Assembly (NCBI GenBank): GCA_005879245.1
Contig: VBLA01000024.1
Location: forward strand, 1-7,127
DNA length: 7,127 bases
Source: Deltaproteobacteria bacterium
GTDB lineage: Bacteria > Desulfobacterota > Binatia > DP-6
Reading direction: 5' to 3'
The notes below the pieces were generated by a model. It was not told where the DNA came from. It worked only from the letters and a program-made list of their open reading frames with translations, and ran no database searches. Below, piece after piece: positions 1 through 6,574 of this stretch (its first letter is position 1; every line of letters starts with the position of its first letter). The position numbers and the translations under genes were made by a program.

Positions 1-203
1 CCGGACACCTGGACGACCTGCCGACCTTCGACCTGGAAGGGGCGGAGGCACCGGACGACGTCCGGATCGTCACCTTCGTCCCCGACCGGCTACGCGTGAC
101 GCTCCCCGCGACGTTCACCGCGGGGCGTGCCACCGCCGTGCTGTTCGCCTCCGTCCCGCACGGCGCGGTCGTCTCCAACCCCATCGTCTTCCTCCTCCCG
201 TGA
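1..203 (+). CDS. 3' end of a secreted/surface-type protein gene (partial)
   Basis: The open frame enters from the left edge (first full codon at position 3) and ends at TGA 201-203, giving 66 residues. It was read directly from the sequence. The fragment alternates short hydrophobic beta-strand-like runs with turns and ends in SNPIVFLLP. It has no Cys and no membrane segment. This resembles the last strands of an Ig-like (IPT/TIG-type) domain of an exported protein, but the fragment is too short to name a family. The next gene's GTG start overlaps its stop by 4 nt (GTGA), which is typical of translationally coupled genes, so the two are probably co-transcribed and may act together outside the cytoplasm. 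The coding reading is likely because of the good coding-like composition and the stop/start overlap. The function is unknown. Confidence 0.6.
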   Translation, partial: GHLDDLPTFDLEGAEAPDDVRIVTFVPDRLRVTLPATFTAGRATAVLFASVPHGAVVSNPIVFLLP

Positions 204-1918
204 GCGGTTCCATGGGGCGGGTGACACCACGACGCGTCCTGACGGTGCTGGCCGGTGCCGTTCTTCTCGGCCTCCTGCCCGCACGGGCCGGGGCGCAGGG
301 GTTCCCGATTCTGCGCGGCGATCCGATCGATCCCGATACCGATCAGGCCCGAATGATCCTTCCCGGCGTCCCGCTCATGGTGCCGCACGGCGGTGGCCGC
401 TTCACCGCCGACCCGTCGATCGTGGGCGACGTCGATCTGGTCGTCCGCGCGGGCAGCCCGGCGGTCGGTCCGGCCATCCCCGCGCCGGCAGCGTCACCCG
501 TCGTCGCCATCGCCGGCGGACGCCGCGTCCTCGGCGGGACTCCCATCCCCTTCACCGTCGTCGCCTCCGACGGAGATCCGGCGACGGCCGCGGGCAACCC
601 ACTCCTCGGCGCGGAGATGGATGGCATCCCGGTGGTCGTGACGGTGTTCGCCGATCTCGACGGCGACGGCTTCGTCGGTCCGACGAACGCGGATCCCGAT
701 GGGAAGCTGGACAACGCCCGCGAGCTCCAGGAAGCCACCTTCCCCGTCGGGCGGCAGGTGGCATTCTTCCAGAACGGCGTCGCACGAGGGACCGTAGCCG
801 TCCGCAAGGGTGCACCCGCTTCCGCCGGCGGGCTCGACGTCGTGCTCACCGCGGTCGCATTCGTGGGGGCGTTACACCCGTACTTCTTCTTCGGCAGCCT
901 GCCCGACGGACCCGGGGTGGCGACCCTGCTCCCGTTCTTCCCGTACGTCGCGCCCTACCAAGTCGTCCCGGGTCTGGGCGCCTGGGGTCCCGCGTCCCCC
1001 GCGACGCGGCTCGACTACGTGCTCCGGCCCGCCTTCGAACCGCCGGTCGGCGACGCCCTGGTCGGCACGCCCTTCGCGTTGCCGACCGACGGCTCGAGCC
1101 CCACGATCGACCGGGCGACCGTCTACTCGGGGTCGTTCTCGCGCCTGCGCTTCGTGCGTCCCTCATCGCCAGCCGCCTTCTCGCTGGACGACGAGGTCCC
1201 GCTCGCGCGCGGCGCGGGCGGCGTCCTGTGGGAAGAGCTGAGCGCGCTCGACTTGCCGGACGATGGTCCCGGCGACCAGCGGAGCGTGCACCTCGTTCCC
1301 GCCGACGCGCTCGACAACATCACCGACCCGCCGCCCGACCTGACGGCGACATTGGTCGCGGGGCCCGGCGTTCTCATCGTCGCGCCCGACACGGACAACG
1401 ACCCCACGACCGAGACGATCTCCGTGGCGAGCGCCGCGGGCATCGACGTCGTGCTGGATGACGCGGGCGGCGTGGAGGACTCGACCGGCGTCTCTCGGCT
1501 CACCGTCGTCGCCGGCGGCTACCCGACCGCCTCCTTGGACGTCCGCTTCACGCGAGCCACCTACCCCGTAGCTCCCACCCTGACCGCGGCGGCGATCGCT
1601 TCACCACCCATGGTTTCCCCCGACGTGGTCACGGCCGACGGCGACTGGACGCTCACGGTGTCGGCCGCCGTCCCCGTCGTCTGCGACATCGATCGGGTCA
1701 GCCTCGAGCTCGACGCCGGCGAGGACTTCCGGAAGGTCGGCCAGCTGCGCGACGACGGGGAAGAGGGTGACCCGGTGGCGGGCGACGGCATCTTCACGGA
1801 GCACGTCAAGATATGCGTGCCGCGCGCGGGGACCCTCCACCTGCGAACCGTCGTCCGCACCCGCCTGTGCGGAACCGTCTCGAGCGCCCCCGTCGACGTC
1901 GCCGTCGTGGCCCCGTGA
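200..1918 (+). CDS. Large exported protein with choice-of-anchor-X-like C-terminal domain
   Basis: A 572-residue protein. The N-terminus is a clear Sec signal peptide: basic RVTPRR, a hydrophobic core at about 13-26, and a likely cleavage after AGA at residue 32 before Gln33. The mature part is rich in Pro, Asp, Gly and Val and looks all-beta. Residues about 152-172 contain DLDGDG followed by NADPDGKLDN, an Asp-rich run like the calcium loops of dockerin or EF-hand proteins. Residues about 512-533 contain LRDDGEEGDPVAGDGIF, which closely resembles the signature (LYDDG..GD...GDG.Y) of the choice-of-anchor X domain in bacterial surface proteins. Three Cys lie in the last 90 residues and could form a disulfide. 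The GTG start at 200 overlaps the upstream stop; an in-frame ATG at 212 is an alternative and would not alter the signal peptide. No catalytic motif is recognisable. A structural or binding role at the cell surface is likely, and the ligand is unknown. Confidence 0.8.
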   Translation: MSGSMGRVTPRRVLTVLAGAVLLGLLPARAGAQGFPILRGDPIDPDTDQARMILPGVPLMVPHGGGRFTADPSIVGDVDLVVRAGSPAVGPAIPAPAASPVVAIAGGRRVLGGTPIPFTVVASDGDPATAAGNPLLGAEMDGIPVVVTVFADLDGDGFVGPTNADPDGKLDNARELQEATFPVGRQVAFFQNGVARGTVAVRKGAPASAGGLDVVLTAVAFVGALHPYFFFGSLPDGPGVATLLPFFPYVAPYQVVPGLGAWGPASPATRLDYVLRPAFEPPVGDALVGTPFALPTDGSSPTIDRATVYSGSFSRLRFVRPSSPAAFSLDDEVPLARGAGGVLWEELSALDLPDDGPGDQRSVHLVPADALDNITDPPPDLTATLVAGPGVLIVAPDTDNDPTTETISVASAAGIDVVLDDAGGVEDSTGVSRLTVVAGGYPTASLDVRFTRATYPVAPTLTAAAIASPPMVSPDVVTADGDWTLTVSAAVPVVCDIDRVSLELDAGEDFRKVGQLRDDGEEGDPVAGDGIFTEHVKICVPRAGTLHLRTVVRTRLCGTVSSAPVDVAVVAP

Positions 1919-1936
1919 GCCGGACGACGACCCGGA

Positions 1937-3547
1937 TCAGAAATCGGTGGGGGGACGGTATTCGCCGAAGCGCGCGCGCAGCACGCCCATGATCTCGCCG
2001 GTCGTCGCGTAGGCGCGCACGGCGCGTCGGATCGGCCCCATCAGGTTCTCGGTGCCCTCGGCTGCCTGGCGCAGCTCGGCGAGCGCCGCATCGACCGCGC
2101 TCGCGTCACGCCGGCCGCGCACGGCCTTCAGGCGCTCGACCTGATCGGCTTCGAGACGAGAGTCGAGTTGGTAGATCGCGACGTCCTGTGGCTCCTCGGT
2201 CGAGCGAAAGCAGTTGACGCCCACGATCTTCTGCTCGCCGCGAGCGACCCGCTGCTCCCACTCGTAGGCGCGACGTGAGATCTGCTGCTGGACCCAGCCG
2301 CGCTTCAGGCACTCGACCATGCCCCCGCGCCGGGCGATCTCGTCCATGACGGCGGTGATCTTCGCCTCCATCTCGTTGGTGAGCGCCTCGACGAAGTACG
2401 AGCCGGCAAGCGGATCGGCCGTCTGCGCGACATCGGATTCGTAGGCGATGATCTGCTGGATGCGGAGGCTCGTCCGCGCCGACTCCTCGGTGGGAATGGC
2501 GAAGGCCTCGTCGTAGGCCGCCGTGAAGACCGACTGCACGCCACCCAGGGCAACCGCCATCGTCTCGATGGTGAGCCGGGCGATGTTGTTGAGCGGCTCC
2601 TGCTTGGTGAGGCTGTGGCCCCCACAGACGACCGCGATGCGCAGGCGCTGCGACTCGGGGTTCGCTGCCCCGAAGCGCTCGTGCATCAGCCGAGCCCACA
2701 GACGCCGGCAGGCGCGATACTTGGCGATCTCCTCGAAGAAGTTGACGTAGGTGTAGAAGAACCAGGACAGGCGCGGAGCGAAGGCGTCGATCGCGAGCCC
2801 GCGGGCGCGGCACGCCTCGACGTAGGCGACGCCGTCGGCGAGGGTGTAGGCGGCCTCCTCGGCGGGGGTCGCTCCGGCGTCCCGGAAATGGCTCGCGATC
2901 GAGATCGGATTGAAGCGCGGGAGATGCTCGGTGCAGTAGGCGATCGCGTCGACCACCAGCCGCATCGAGGGCTCGATGGGTAGCACCCAGGCGCCGCGCG
3001 CGCCGAACTCCTTCAGGATGTCGTTCTGGATCGTGCCCGCGATGCGCTCGCGTGGCACCCCCTGTCGCTCGGCCACTGCTTCGTACATGGCGAGGAGGAT
3101 CGCGGCCGTGGCGTTGATGGTGAACGAGGTGCTGACCGTGCCGAGCGGGATGCCCTCGAAGATCGTCTCCATGTCGGCGAGCGAGGAGATCGCCACGCCG
3201 ACCCGTCCGACCTCGCCCATCGCCTCGGGGGCGTCCGAGTCGTAGCCGAGCTGGGTGGGCAGATCGAGCGCGACCGAGAGGCCGGTCTGCCCCTGGCGGA
3301 GGAGATACTTGAACCGCTCATTCGTCTCGCGCGCCGTTCCCATCCCCGCGTACTGCCGCATCGTCCAGAGCTTGCCGCGGTACATGCTCTCGTAGATCCC
3401 GCGCGTGAACGGGTACCGGCCGGGCGGGCCGAGCGCGTCCTCGGTGTCGAAGCCGGCGAGGTCCGCGCTCGTGTAGAGGGGCTGGATGGGGGTCCCGGAC
3501 CGCGTGGCAGGACCGGCCTCCGGCGGAGCGTCGAGCTTGCGCGCCAT
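1937..3547 (-). CDS. B12-dependent acyl-CoA mutase large subunit (methylmalonyl/isobutyryl-CoA mutase family; candidate ethylmalonyl-CoA mutase subunit)
   Basis: A 536-residue protein covering the substrate-binding TIM barrel of the methylmalonyl-CoA mutase family. It ends without the cobalamin-binding domain, so it needs a separate B12 subunit, which is not in this window. The size and the ending (GEYRPPTDF) match IcmA-type stand-alone large subunits. Visible motifs are WTMRQYAG (61-68), GLSVALDLPTQLGYDSD (89-105), GTIQNDILKEF (171-181), His220 in ASHFRDAGAT, APRLSWFF and DPLAGSYFVE. By remembered alignment with Propionibacterium MutB, Tyr66 matches Tyr89, Arg184 matches Arg207, Gln174 matches Gln197 and His220 matches His244. 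IcmA has Phe and Gln at the first two positions, so a substrate with a second carboxylate (methylmalonyl- or ethylmalonyl-CoA) is favoured. Two departures stand out: one residue is missing just before His220, and VFTAAYDEA (340-348) replaces the usual LHTN. The ATG at 3547 was chosen because family similarity starts soon after it; the frame stays open to 3850, but that part has no family-like sequence. It is divergent from the Mcd-like gene, and with Ccr nearby it may act on ethylmalonyl-CoA. Confidence 0.9.
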   Translation of the reverse strand: MARKLDAPPEAGPATRSGTPIQPLYTSADLAGFDTEDALGPPGRYPFTRGIYESMYRGKLWTMRQYAGMGTARETNERFKYLLRQGQTGLSVALDLPTQLGYDSDAPEAMGEVGRVGVAISSLADMETIFEGIPLGTVSTSFTINATAAILLAMYEAVAERQGVPRERIAGTIQNDILKEFGARGAWVLPIEPSMRLVVDAIAYCTEHLPRFNPISIASHFRDAGATPAEEAAYTLADGVAYVEACRARGLAIDAFAPRLSWFFYTYVNFFEEIAKYRACRRLWARLMHERFGAANPESQRLRIAVVCGGHSLTKQEPLNNIARLTIETMAVALGGVQSVFTAAYDEAFAIPTEESARTSLRIQQIIAYESDVAQTADPLAGSYFVEALTNEMEAKITAVMDEIARRGGMVECLKRGWVQQQISRRAYEWEQRVARGEQKIVGVNCFRSTEEPQDVAIYQLDSRLEADQVERLKAVRGRRDASAVDAALAELRQAAEGTENLMGPIRRAVRAYATTGEIMGVLRARFGEYRPPTDF

Positions 3548-3601
3548 CGTCAGACGACCTGGCGCATCGCCGCGAGAAGATCGTACCCGGTCACGGCAGC
3601 T

Positions 3602-3630
3602 ACGATAGTGTCGCCGGTCGCCGCAATCAA
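3602..3630 (-). promoter_or_regulatory. Predicted sigma70-type promoter for the mutase gene
   Basis: Read on the minus strand, TTGATT (3630-3625) and TATCGT (3607-3602) are separated by exactly 17 nt. Each box matches 4 of 6 consensus bases. It lies in the 128-nt divergent gap, in one of the few AT-richer pockets of the window. Transcription would start near 3595, leaving a leader of roughly 48 nt before the ATG at 3547. On the plus strand TACGAT (3601-3606) could serve as a -10 for the dehydrogenase gene, but no good -35 is visible. The two -10 candidates occupy the same bases, which would make the divergent promoters compete. This is prediction only; the mutase start itself has just a weak AGG upstream. 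Confidence 0.35.
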
Positions 3631-3665
3631 GGCATGTGGCTGGCCTTCGACCGGCCGCGGATGGT

Positions 3666-3670
3666 AGAGG
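3666..3670 (+). promoter_or_regulatory. Ribosome binding site that sets the dehydrogenase start
   Basis: AGAGG lies five bases before the ATG at 3676, a good Shine-Dalgarno position. The two earlier in-frame ATGs lack this: the one at 3634 has AAGG only one base away, and the one at 3661 has no purine-rich site in range. This favours 3676 as the start of the acyl-CoA dehydrogenase. Confidence 0.5.
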
Positions 3671-3675
3671 CCCCC

Positions 3676-5301
3676 ATGCCCGAGGAGACGAGCAGCATCG
3701 TCGCCGCCGCGCGCGCGGTCCTCGAGGAGGCACTCGCGGCGGGACGGCGGACGACCGCGGGGGGGAGGGCGATCGACGAGCACCAGGTGCACGCCGAGCG
3801 CCTCGCCTACGCTGCGACCGAGGTGGCCGCGGCGGAGGCGCTGGCAGCATACGCCCGTCAACGTCGGGAGGCAGGAGCGGGCGACGAGACCACGGACCTC
3901 ATGGCCGCCGCCTTCGCGGCAGAGGTCGCCGACCGCCTACGCGCCCGCATCGAGGGCCACCGCGAGGACTTCGGTGTTCCCGAGAGCGTGGTCGCCGGAA
4001 GTCTGGGTGCGCCGGCGATCGCGGCCGCCATCCGCGCGGCGCAACACGAGGGACGCTTCCGGCAGATCGGGCGCGAGGTGATCCGCGCCCGCGGCGCGAA
4101 CAACTCCTGGCTCGAGCCCGAGACCGCGGTCCTCGCGCGCGACTCCGCGCGCCAGTTCGCGCGGAAGGCCGTGGCGCCGCTCGCCGAGCGCATCCACCGC
4201 GAGGACCTGGTGGTTCCCGAGCCGATCATCCGTCAGATGGCCGAGCTCGGCTACTTCGGCATGTCGGTGCCGGAGGAGTACGGCGGGCAGGGGATGGGGA
4301 ACCTGGTGATGATCGTCACGACCGAGGAGCTCTCGGTCGCGTCGCTCGCCGCCGCGGGAAGTCTCATCACGCGCCCGGAGATCCTGACCAAAGCGCTCCT
4401 GAACGGCGGTACGGAGGCGCAGAAGGCGCGATGGCTGCCACCCATCGCGGCGGGCGAGATCATGGTGGCGATCTCGGTCACCGAGCCCGACACCGGTTCC
4501 GACGTCGCGTCCGTCCGCTGCCGCGCGGAGCGCGTGGAGGGTGGCTGGTGCATCTCGGGGGCCAAGGCGTGGTGTACGTTCGCGGGGCGGGCGAACGTGA
4601 TCGCGCTCCTGGCGCGCACGAACCCCGACCTGGCCGCCGGCGCCCGCGGCCTCTCGCTCTTCATCGTGCCGAAGGACCCGTTCCCCGGCCACGAATTCGA
4701 GATGCGCCAGGCGGACGGCGGCGTGTTGCACGGGAAGGCCGATGCCACGCCCGGCTACCGCGGCATGCACTCCTTCACGCTCGGCCTCGAGCGCTACTTC
4801 GTCCCGGGCGAGAATCTGATCGGCGAGCAGGCCGGCGAGGGGAAGGGCTTCTACCTCCAGATGCAGGGATTCGCCGCAGGCCGGCTGCAGACCGGGGGCC
4901 GTGCCACCGGGCTCGCCCAGGCCGCGCTCGAGGCGACGGCCACCTATGCCAGCGAGCGGAAGCAGTTCGGGCTCCCGATCGGCGAGTTCCAGCTGACCCA
5001 GTACAAGCTGGGGCGCATGGCGACCCACATCGCCGCGGCACGGCAACTCACGTACGCGGCCGCACTCGCCATGGACGCCGACGAGAAGGTGTCCCTTGAG
5101 CCGGCGATGGCCAAGCTCTTCGCCTCCGACGTCGCGGTCTGGGTGACGCAGGAAGGGCAGCTCCTGCACGGCGGCTGGGGCTACGCCGAGGAGTTCCCCA
5201 TCTCGCGTCACGTCGTCGACGCCCTCGTGCTCCCGATCTTCGAGGGGGTGAAGCCGATCCTCGAGCTGAAGGTGATCGCGCGCCAGCTCCTCGGCGGGTG
5301 A
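3676..5301 (+). CDS. mcd: (2S)-methylsuccinyl-CoA dehydrogenase-like acyl-CoA dehydrogenase
   Basis: A 541-residue FAD-dependent acyl-CoA dehydrogenase, predicted to oxidise (2S)-methylsuccinyl-CoA to mesaconyl-CoA in the ethylmalonyl-CoA pathway, passing electrons to ETF. Residues 1 to about 143 are an Ala/Glu/Arg-rich, helical N-terminal extension. Such an extension sets Mcd apart from ordinary acyl-CoA dehydrogenases of about 380 residues. The core follows: an N-terminal helical domain from about 144 with GYFGMSVPEEYGGQGM; SLITRPEIL (229-237); the middle beta domain with VTEPDTGSD (268-276) and AKAWCTFAGRANV around Trp299; YRGMHS (361-366); and GFYLQM (391-396) with GRLQT (402-406). The C-terminal helices carry HGGWGYAEEFPISR and IFEG, where Glu523 sits at the position of the catalytic base (Glu376 in MCAD). 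The ITRPEIL, WCTF, YRGMHS and GFYLQM motifs match my recollection of Mcd. The neighbours support the call: a divergent B12 mutase and a nearby Ccr. A different branched acyl-CoA substrate remains possible. Confidence 0.85.
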   Translation: MPEETSSIVAAARAVLEEALAAGRRTTAGGRAIDEHQVHAERLAYAATEVAAAEALAAYARQRREAGAGDETTDLMAAAFAAEVADRLRARIEGHREDFGVPESVVAGSLGAPAIAAAIRAAQHEGRFRQIGREVIRARGANNSWLEPETAVLARDSARQFARKAVAPLAERIHREDLVVPEPIIRQMAELGYFGMSVPEEYGGQGMGNLVMIVTTEELSVASLAAAGSLITRPEILTKALLNGGTEAQKARWLPPIAAGEIMVAISVTEPDTGSDVASVRCRAERVEGGWCISGAKAWCTFAGRANVIALLARTNPDLAAGARGLSLFIVPKDPFPGHEFEMRQADGGVLHGKADATPGYRGMHSFTLGLERYFVPGENLIGEQAGEGKGFYLQMQGFAAGRLQTGGRATGLAQAALEATATYASERKQFGLPIGEFQLTQYKLGRMATHIAAARQLTYAAALAMDADEKVSLEPAMAKLFASDVAVWVTQEGQLLHGGWGYAEEFPISRHVVDALVLPIFEGVKPILELKVIARQLLGG

Positions 5302-5309
5302 GTCGGGGA

Positions 5310-5327
5310 CGGGGATGACTACCCCCG
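5310..5327. terminator. Weak hairpin between convergent genes
   Basis: CGGGG at 5310-5314 can pair with CCCCG at 5323-5327 around an 8-nt loop, just after the stop of the dehydrogenase gene. The stop codon of the convergent Cys-rich gene lies in the loop. There is no T-run on either side, so this is at best a weak bidirectional terminator. It is listed because it lies in the only gap between two convergent genes here. Confidence 0.2.
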
Positions 5328-6041
5328 GTTCGGCGGGCGGCAGCGGTAGAGCACCTTGGCCGGTCGGCCCCCCTGGCGCGCGATGACGTAGTGCTTCCCC
5401 ACCGGGAGGACGAGCGAGACGCGCTGTGTGGCGTAGCACGAGACCACGCATCCCGCGAAGACACAGAGCGGACAGCGGGAGAGGAAGACGCAGCGGCCAT
5501 CGGCGACCTGATCGGCGTCGCAGAGAGGATCGATCGGCTGGTTGGCGACGACGCCGTCCTGACACGTAATCCGGACCTTTCGTCGTGGTTTCGACGGGGG
5601 ACGGAGCCCGCCGGAGAGTGAACAACCGAGCTGCGGATTGCAGCCCCCCGGACCCGCTCCGCAGGGCGCCAGGGGCCCTCCCACGCATGCGCCGCTCTCG
5701 CAGGTGTCGGCGAGGGTGCATGCGTTGCCGTCGTTGCACGGAAGCCCATCGGGCTTGGCCGTCCGGACACAGTCTCCGGCGCTGTCACAGGCGTTCACAC
5801 CGCAGAGGTCGAACCGCTCGCCGCACGGCGCGCCGGCGGCCTCGAATTGGCAACGCGCCGAGCAGCAGTCGCCGTCCGCGGTGTTCCCGTCATCGCACTG
5901 CTCGCCGGGCTCGAGCGTGCCGTCTCCACAGGTCGCGAGCGCGTTGCTTCCGAGCGCGAATGCCAGCACCCAGATGCCGGGCCACCCGATCCGTGCTAGC
6001 TGCCTCGGGATCGACAGGGCACCGGGGCCGGATGTTCGCAC
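5319..6041 (-). CDS. Secreted Cys-rich protein with DUF4215 / Myxococcus Cys-rich type repeat
   Basis: About 240 residues from a GTG start. A signal peptide is clear: RQLARIG, then a hydrophobic stretch (WVLAFALG), with cleavage likely after ALA at residue 36. Directly after it comes CGDGTLEPGEQCDDGNT followed by DGDCCSARC, the pattern of DUF4215 / 'Myxococcus Cys-rich' repeats. A second Cys module, DGLPCNDGNACTLADTCESG, follows. The C-terminal part has CQDG, CDADQVADGRCVF and a CPLC...GC...SC cluster, ending in a basic tail. The many paired Cys imply a disulfide-rich, exported protein. The start is uncertain: no ATG lies near the signal peptide, the GTG at 6041 is the best standard codon, and the purine-rich GGGAGGGGG upstream is too far away (about 19 nt). 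It lies 34 nt downstream of the SRPBCC gene on the same strand and may be read through from it, though a secreted product fits poorly with that operon. The function is unknown. Confidence 0.75.
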   Translation of the reverse strand: MRTSGPGALSIPRQLARIGWPGIWVLAFALGSNALATCGDGTLEPGEQCDDGNTADGDCCSARCQFEAAGAPCGERFDLCGVNACDSAGDCVRTAKPDGLPCNDGNACTLADTCESGACVGGPLAPCGAGPGGCNPQLGCSLSGGLRPPSKPRRKVRITCQDGVVANQPIDPLCDADQVADGRCVFLSRCPLCVFAGCVVSCYATQRVSLVLPVGKHYVIARQGGRPAKVLYRCRPPNRG

Positions 6042-6075
6042 AGCCGGGGACGCTAGACCCCCTCCCGGCTGGGCG

Positions 6076-6558
6076 TCAAGTAGGTTCTTCCGCCTCGGCG
6101 TCGAGCTCCGGCCCGAGGAGTTCTGCCACGCGAGCGCGCCGGTAGTCGAAGATGCGCTCGAGCGTCCGGCGCACGAAGAGCACGTGCGCGAGCGTGCCGA
6201 GCGCGCCGAGCGGGAGCTCGTAGTCGACGGCGTCGGTAATGAGGGTGCCACCCGGGATGTCGCGGAACGTGTGCTCGTGCCGCCAGCGGCGGTACGGCCC
6301 GACGAGCTGCACGTCGACGAAGCATGCCGGCGGCTCGACGAACTCGATGCGGGTGCGCCAGCGGACGGGAATCCCGAAGAGTCGCAGGCGGTAGTCGAGG
6401 AGCGTACCCGCCGATATGCCGACGGGGAGCGGAGTCAGCAGACGGAATCCGACCGAGGCGGGAGCGAGCACCGCCAGATTGGCGGCATCGCTGAAGAAGG
6501 CGAACACCTCCTCCCGCGGCCGGGCGACCCGCTGGGTGCGCGTCAAGCGATGGCGCAA
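6076..6558 (-). CDS. SRPBCC / START-like domain protein (COG4276-like)
   Basis: A 160-residue cytoplasmic protein with no signal peptide. It shows the SRPBCC pattern: an opening strand RTQRVARP, helix EEVFAFFSDAANL (16-28), GFRLLTP (37-43), GTLLDYRLRLFGIPVRWRT (51-69), a FVDVQLVGPYRRWRHEHTF strand pair (80-98), GGTLITDAVDYELP, then a long C-terminal helix. The layout and the phrases DYRLRL.GIP.RWRT and GPYR.W.H.HTF match my memory of the COG4276 group, whose members are small ligand-binding folds, mostly without a known substrate. The start is TTG at 6558; another TTG at 6546 is possible, and no ATG or GTG is available before the domain. It begins 16 nt after the VOC gene stop, so it is probably in the ccr operon. 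A role in binding a hydrophobic or CoA-linked ligand is conceivable but not shown by the sequence. Confidence 0.75.
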   Translation of the reverse strand: MRHRLTRTQRVARPREEVFAFFSDAANLAVLAPASVGFRLLTPLPVGISAGTLLDYRLRLFGIPVRWRTRIEFVEPPACFVDVQLVGPYRRWRHEHTFRDIPGGTLITDAVDYELPLGALGTLAHVLFVRRTLERIFDYRRARVAELLGPELDAEAEEPT

Positions 6559-6574
6559 CGGGGGGTTCCCGAAC

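Noticed and set aside
127..1461. A 444-codon plus-strand frame overlapping the exported protein gene.
   Set aside because: It is Arg/Pro/Ser-rich and low in complexity, as expected of an out-of-frame reading of GC-rich DNA. The overlapping 572-residue frame has a signal peptide and domain signatures.
1919..1936. Possible terminator between the convergent exported-protein and mutase genes.
   Set aside because: The 18-nt gap holds only CCGG-type short self-complementary bases and no T-run, so there is no credible hairpin.
1937..3547. Isobutyryl-CoA mutase (IcmA) as the name for the mutase.
   Set aside because: The architecture fits, but the IcmA specificity residues (Phe in RQF, Gln in the KEYIAQ region) are Tyr66 and Arg184 here.
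3634..3675. Earlier ATG starts (3634, 3661) for the dehydrogenase.
   Set aside because: Neither has a well-placed ribosome site, whereas the ATG at 3676 has AGAGG at five bases. They are possible but less likely.
3548..3850. N-terminal extension of the mutase to an upstream start at 3850.
   Set aside because: The extra 101 residues are Arg/Pro-rich with no family similarity, and they would overlap the start of mcd and cover the divergent promoter region.
3937..5739. A 600-codon open frame on the minus strand opposite mcd.
   Set aside because: It is an antisense shadow: Arg/His/Leu-rich with no domain, while the plus strand encodes a full acyl-CoA dehydrogenase.
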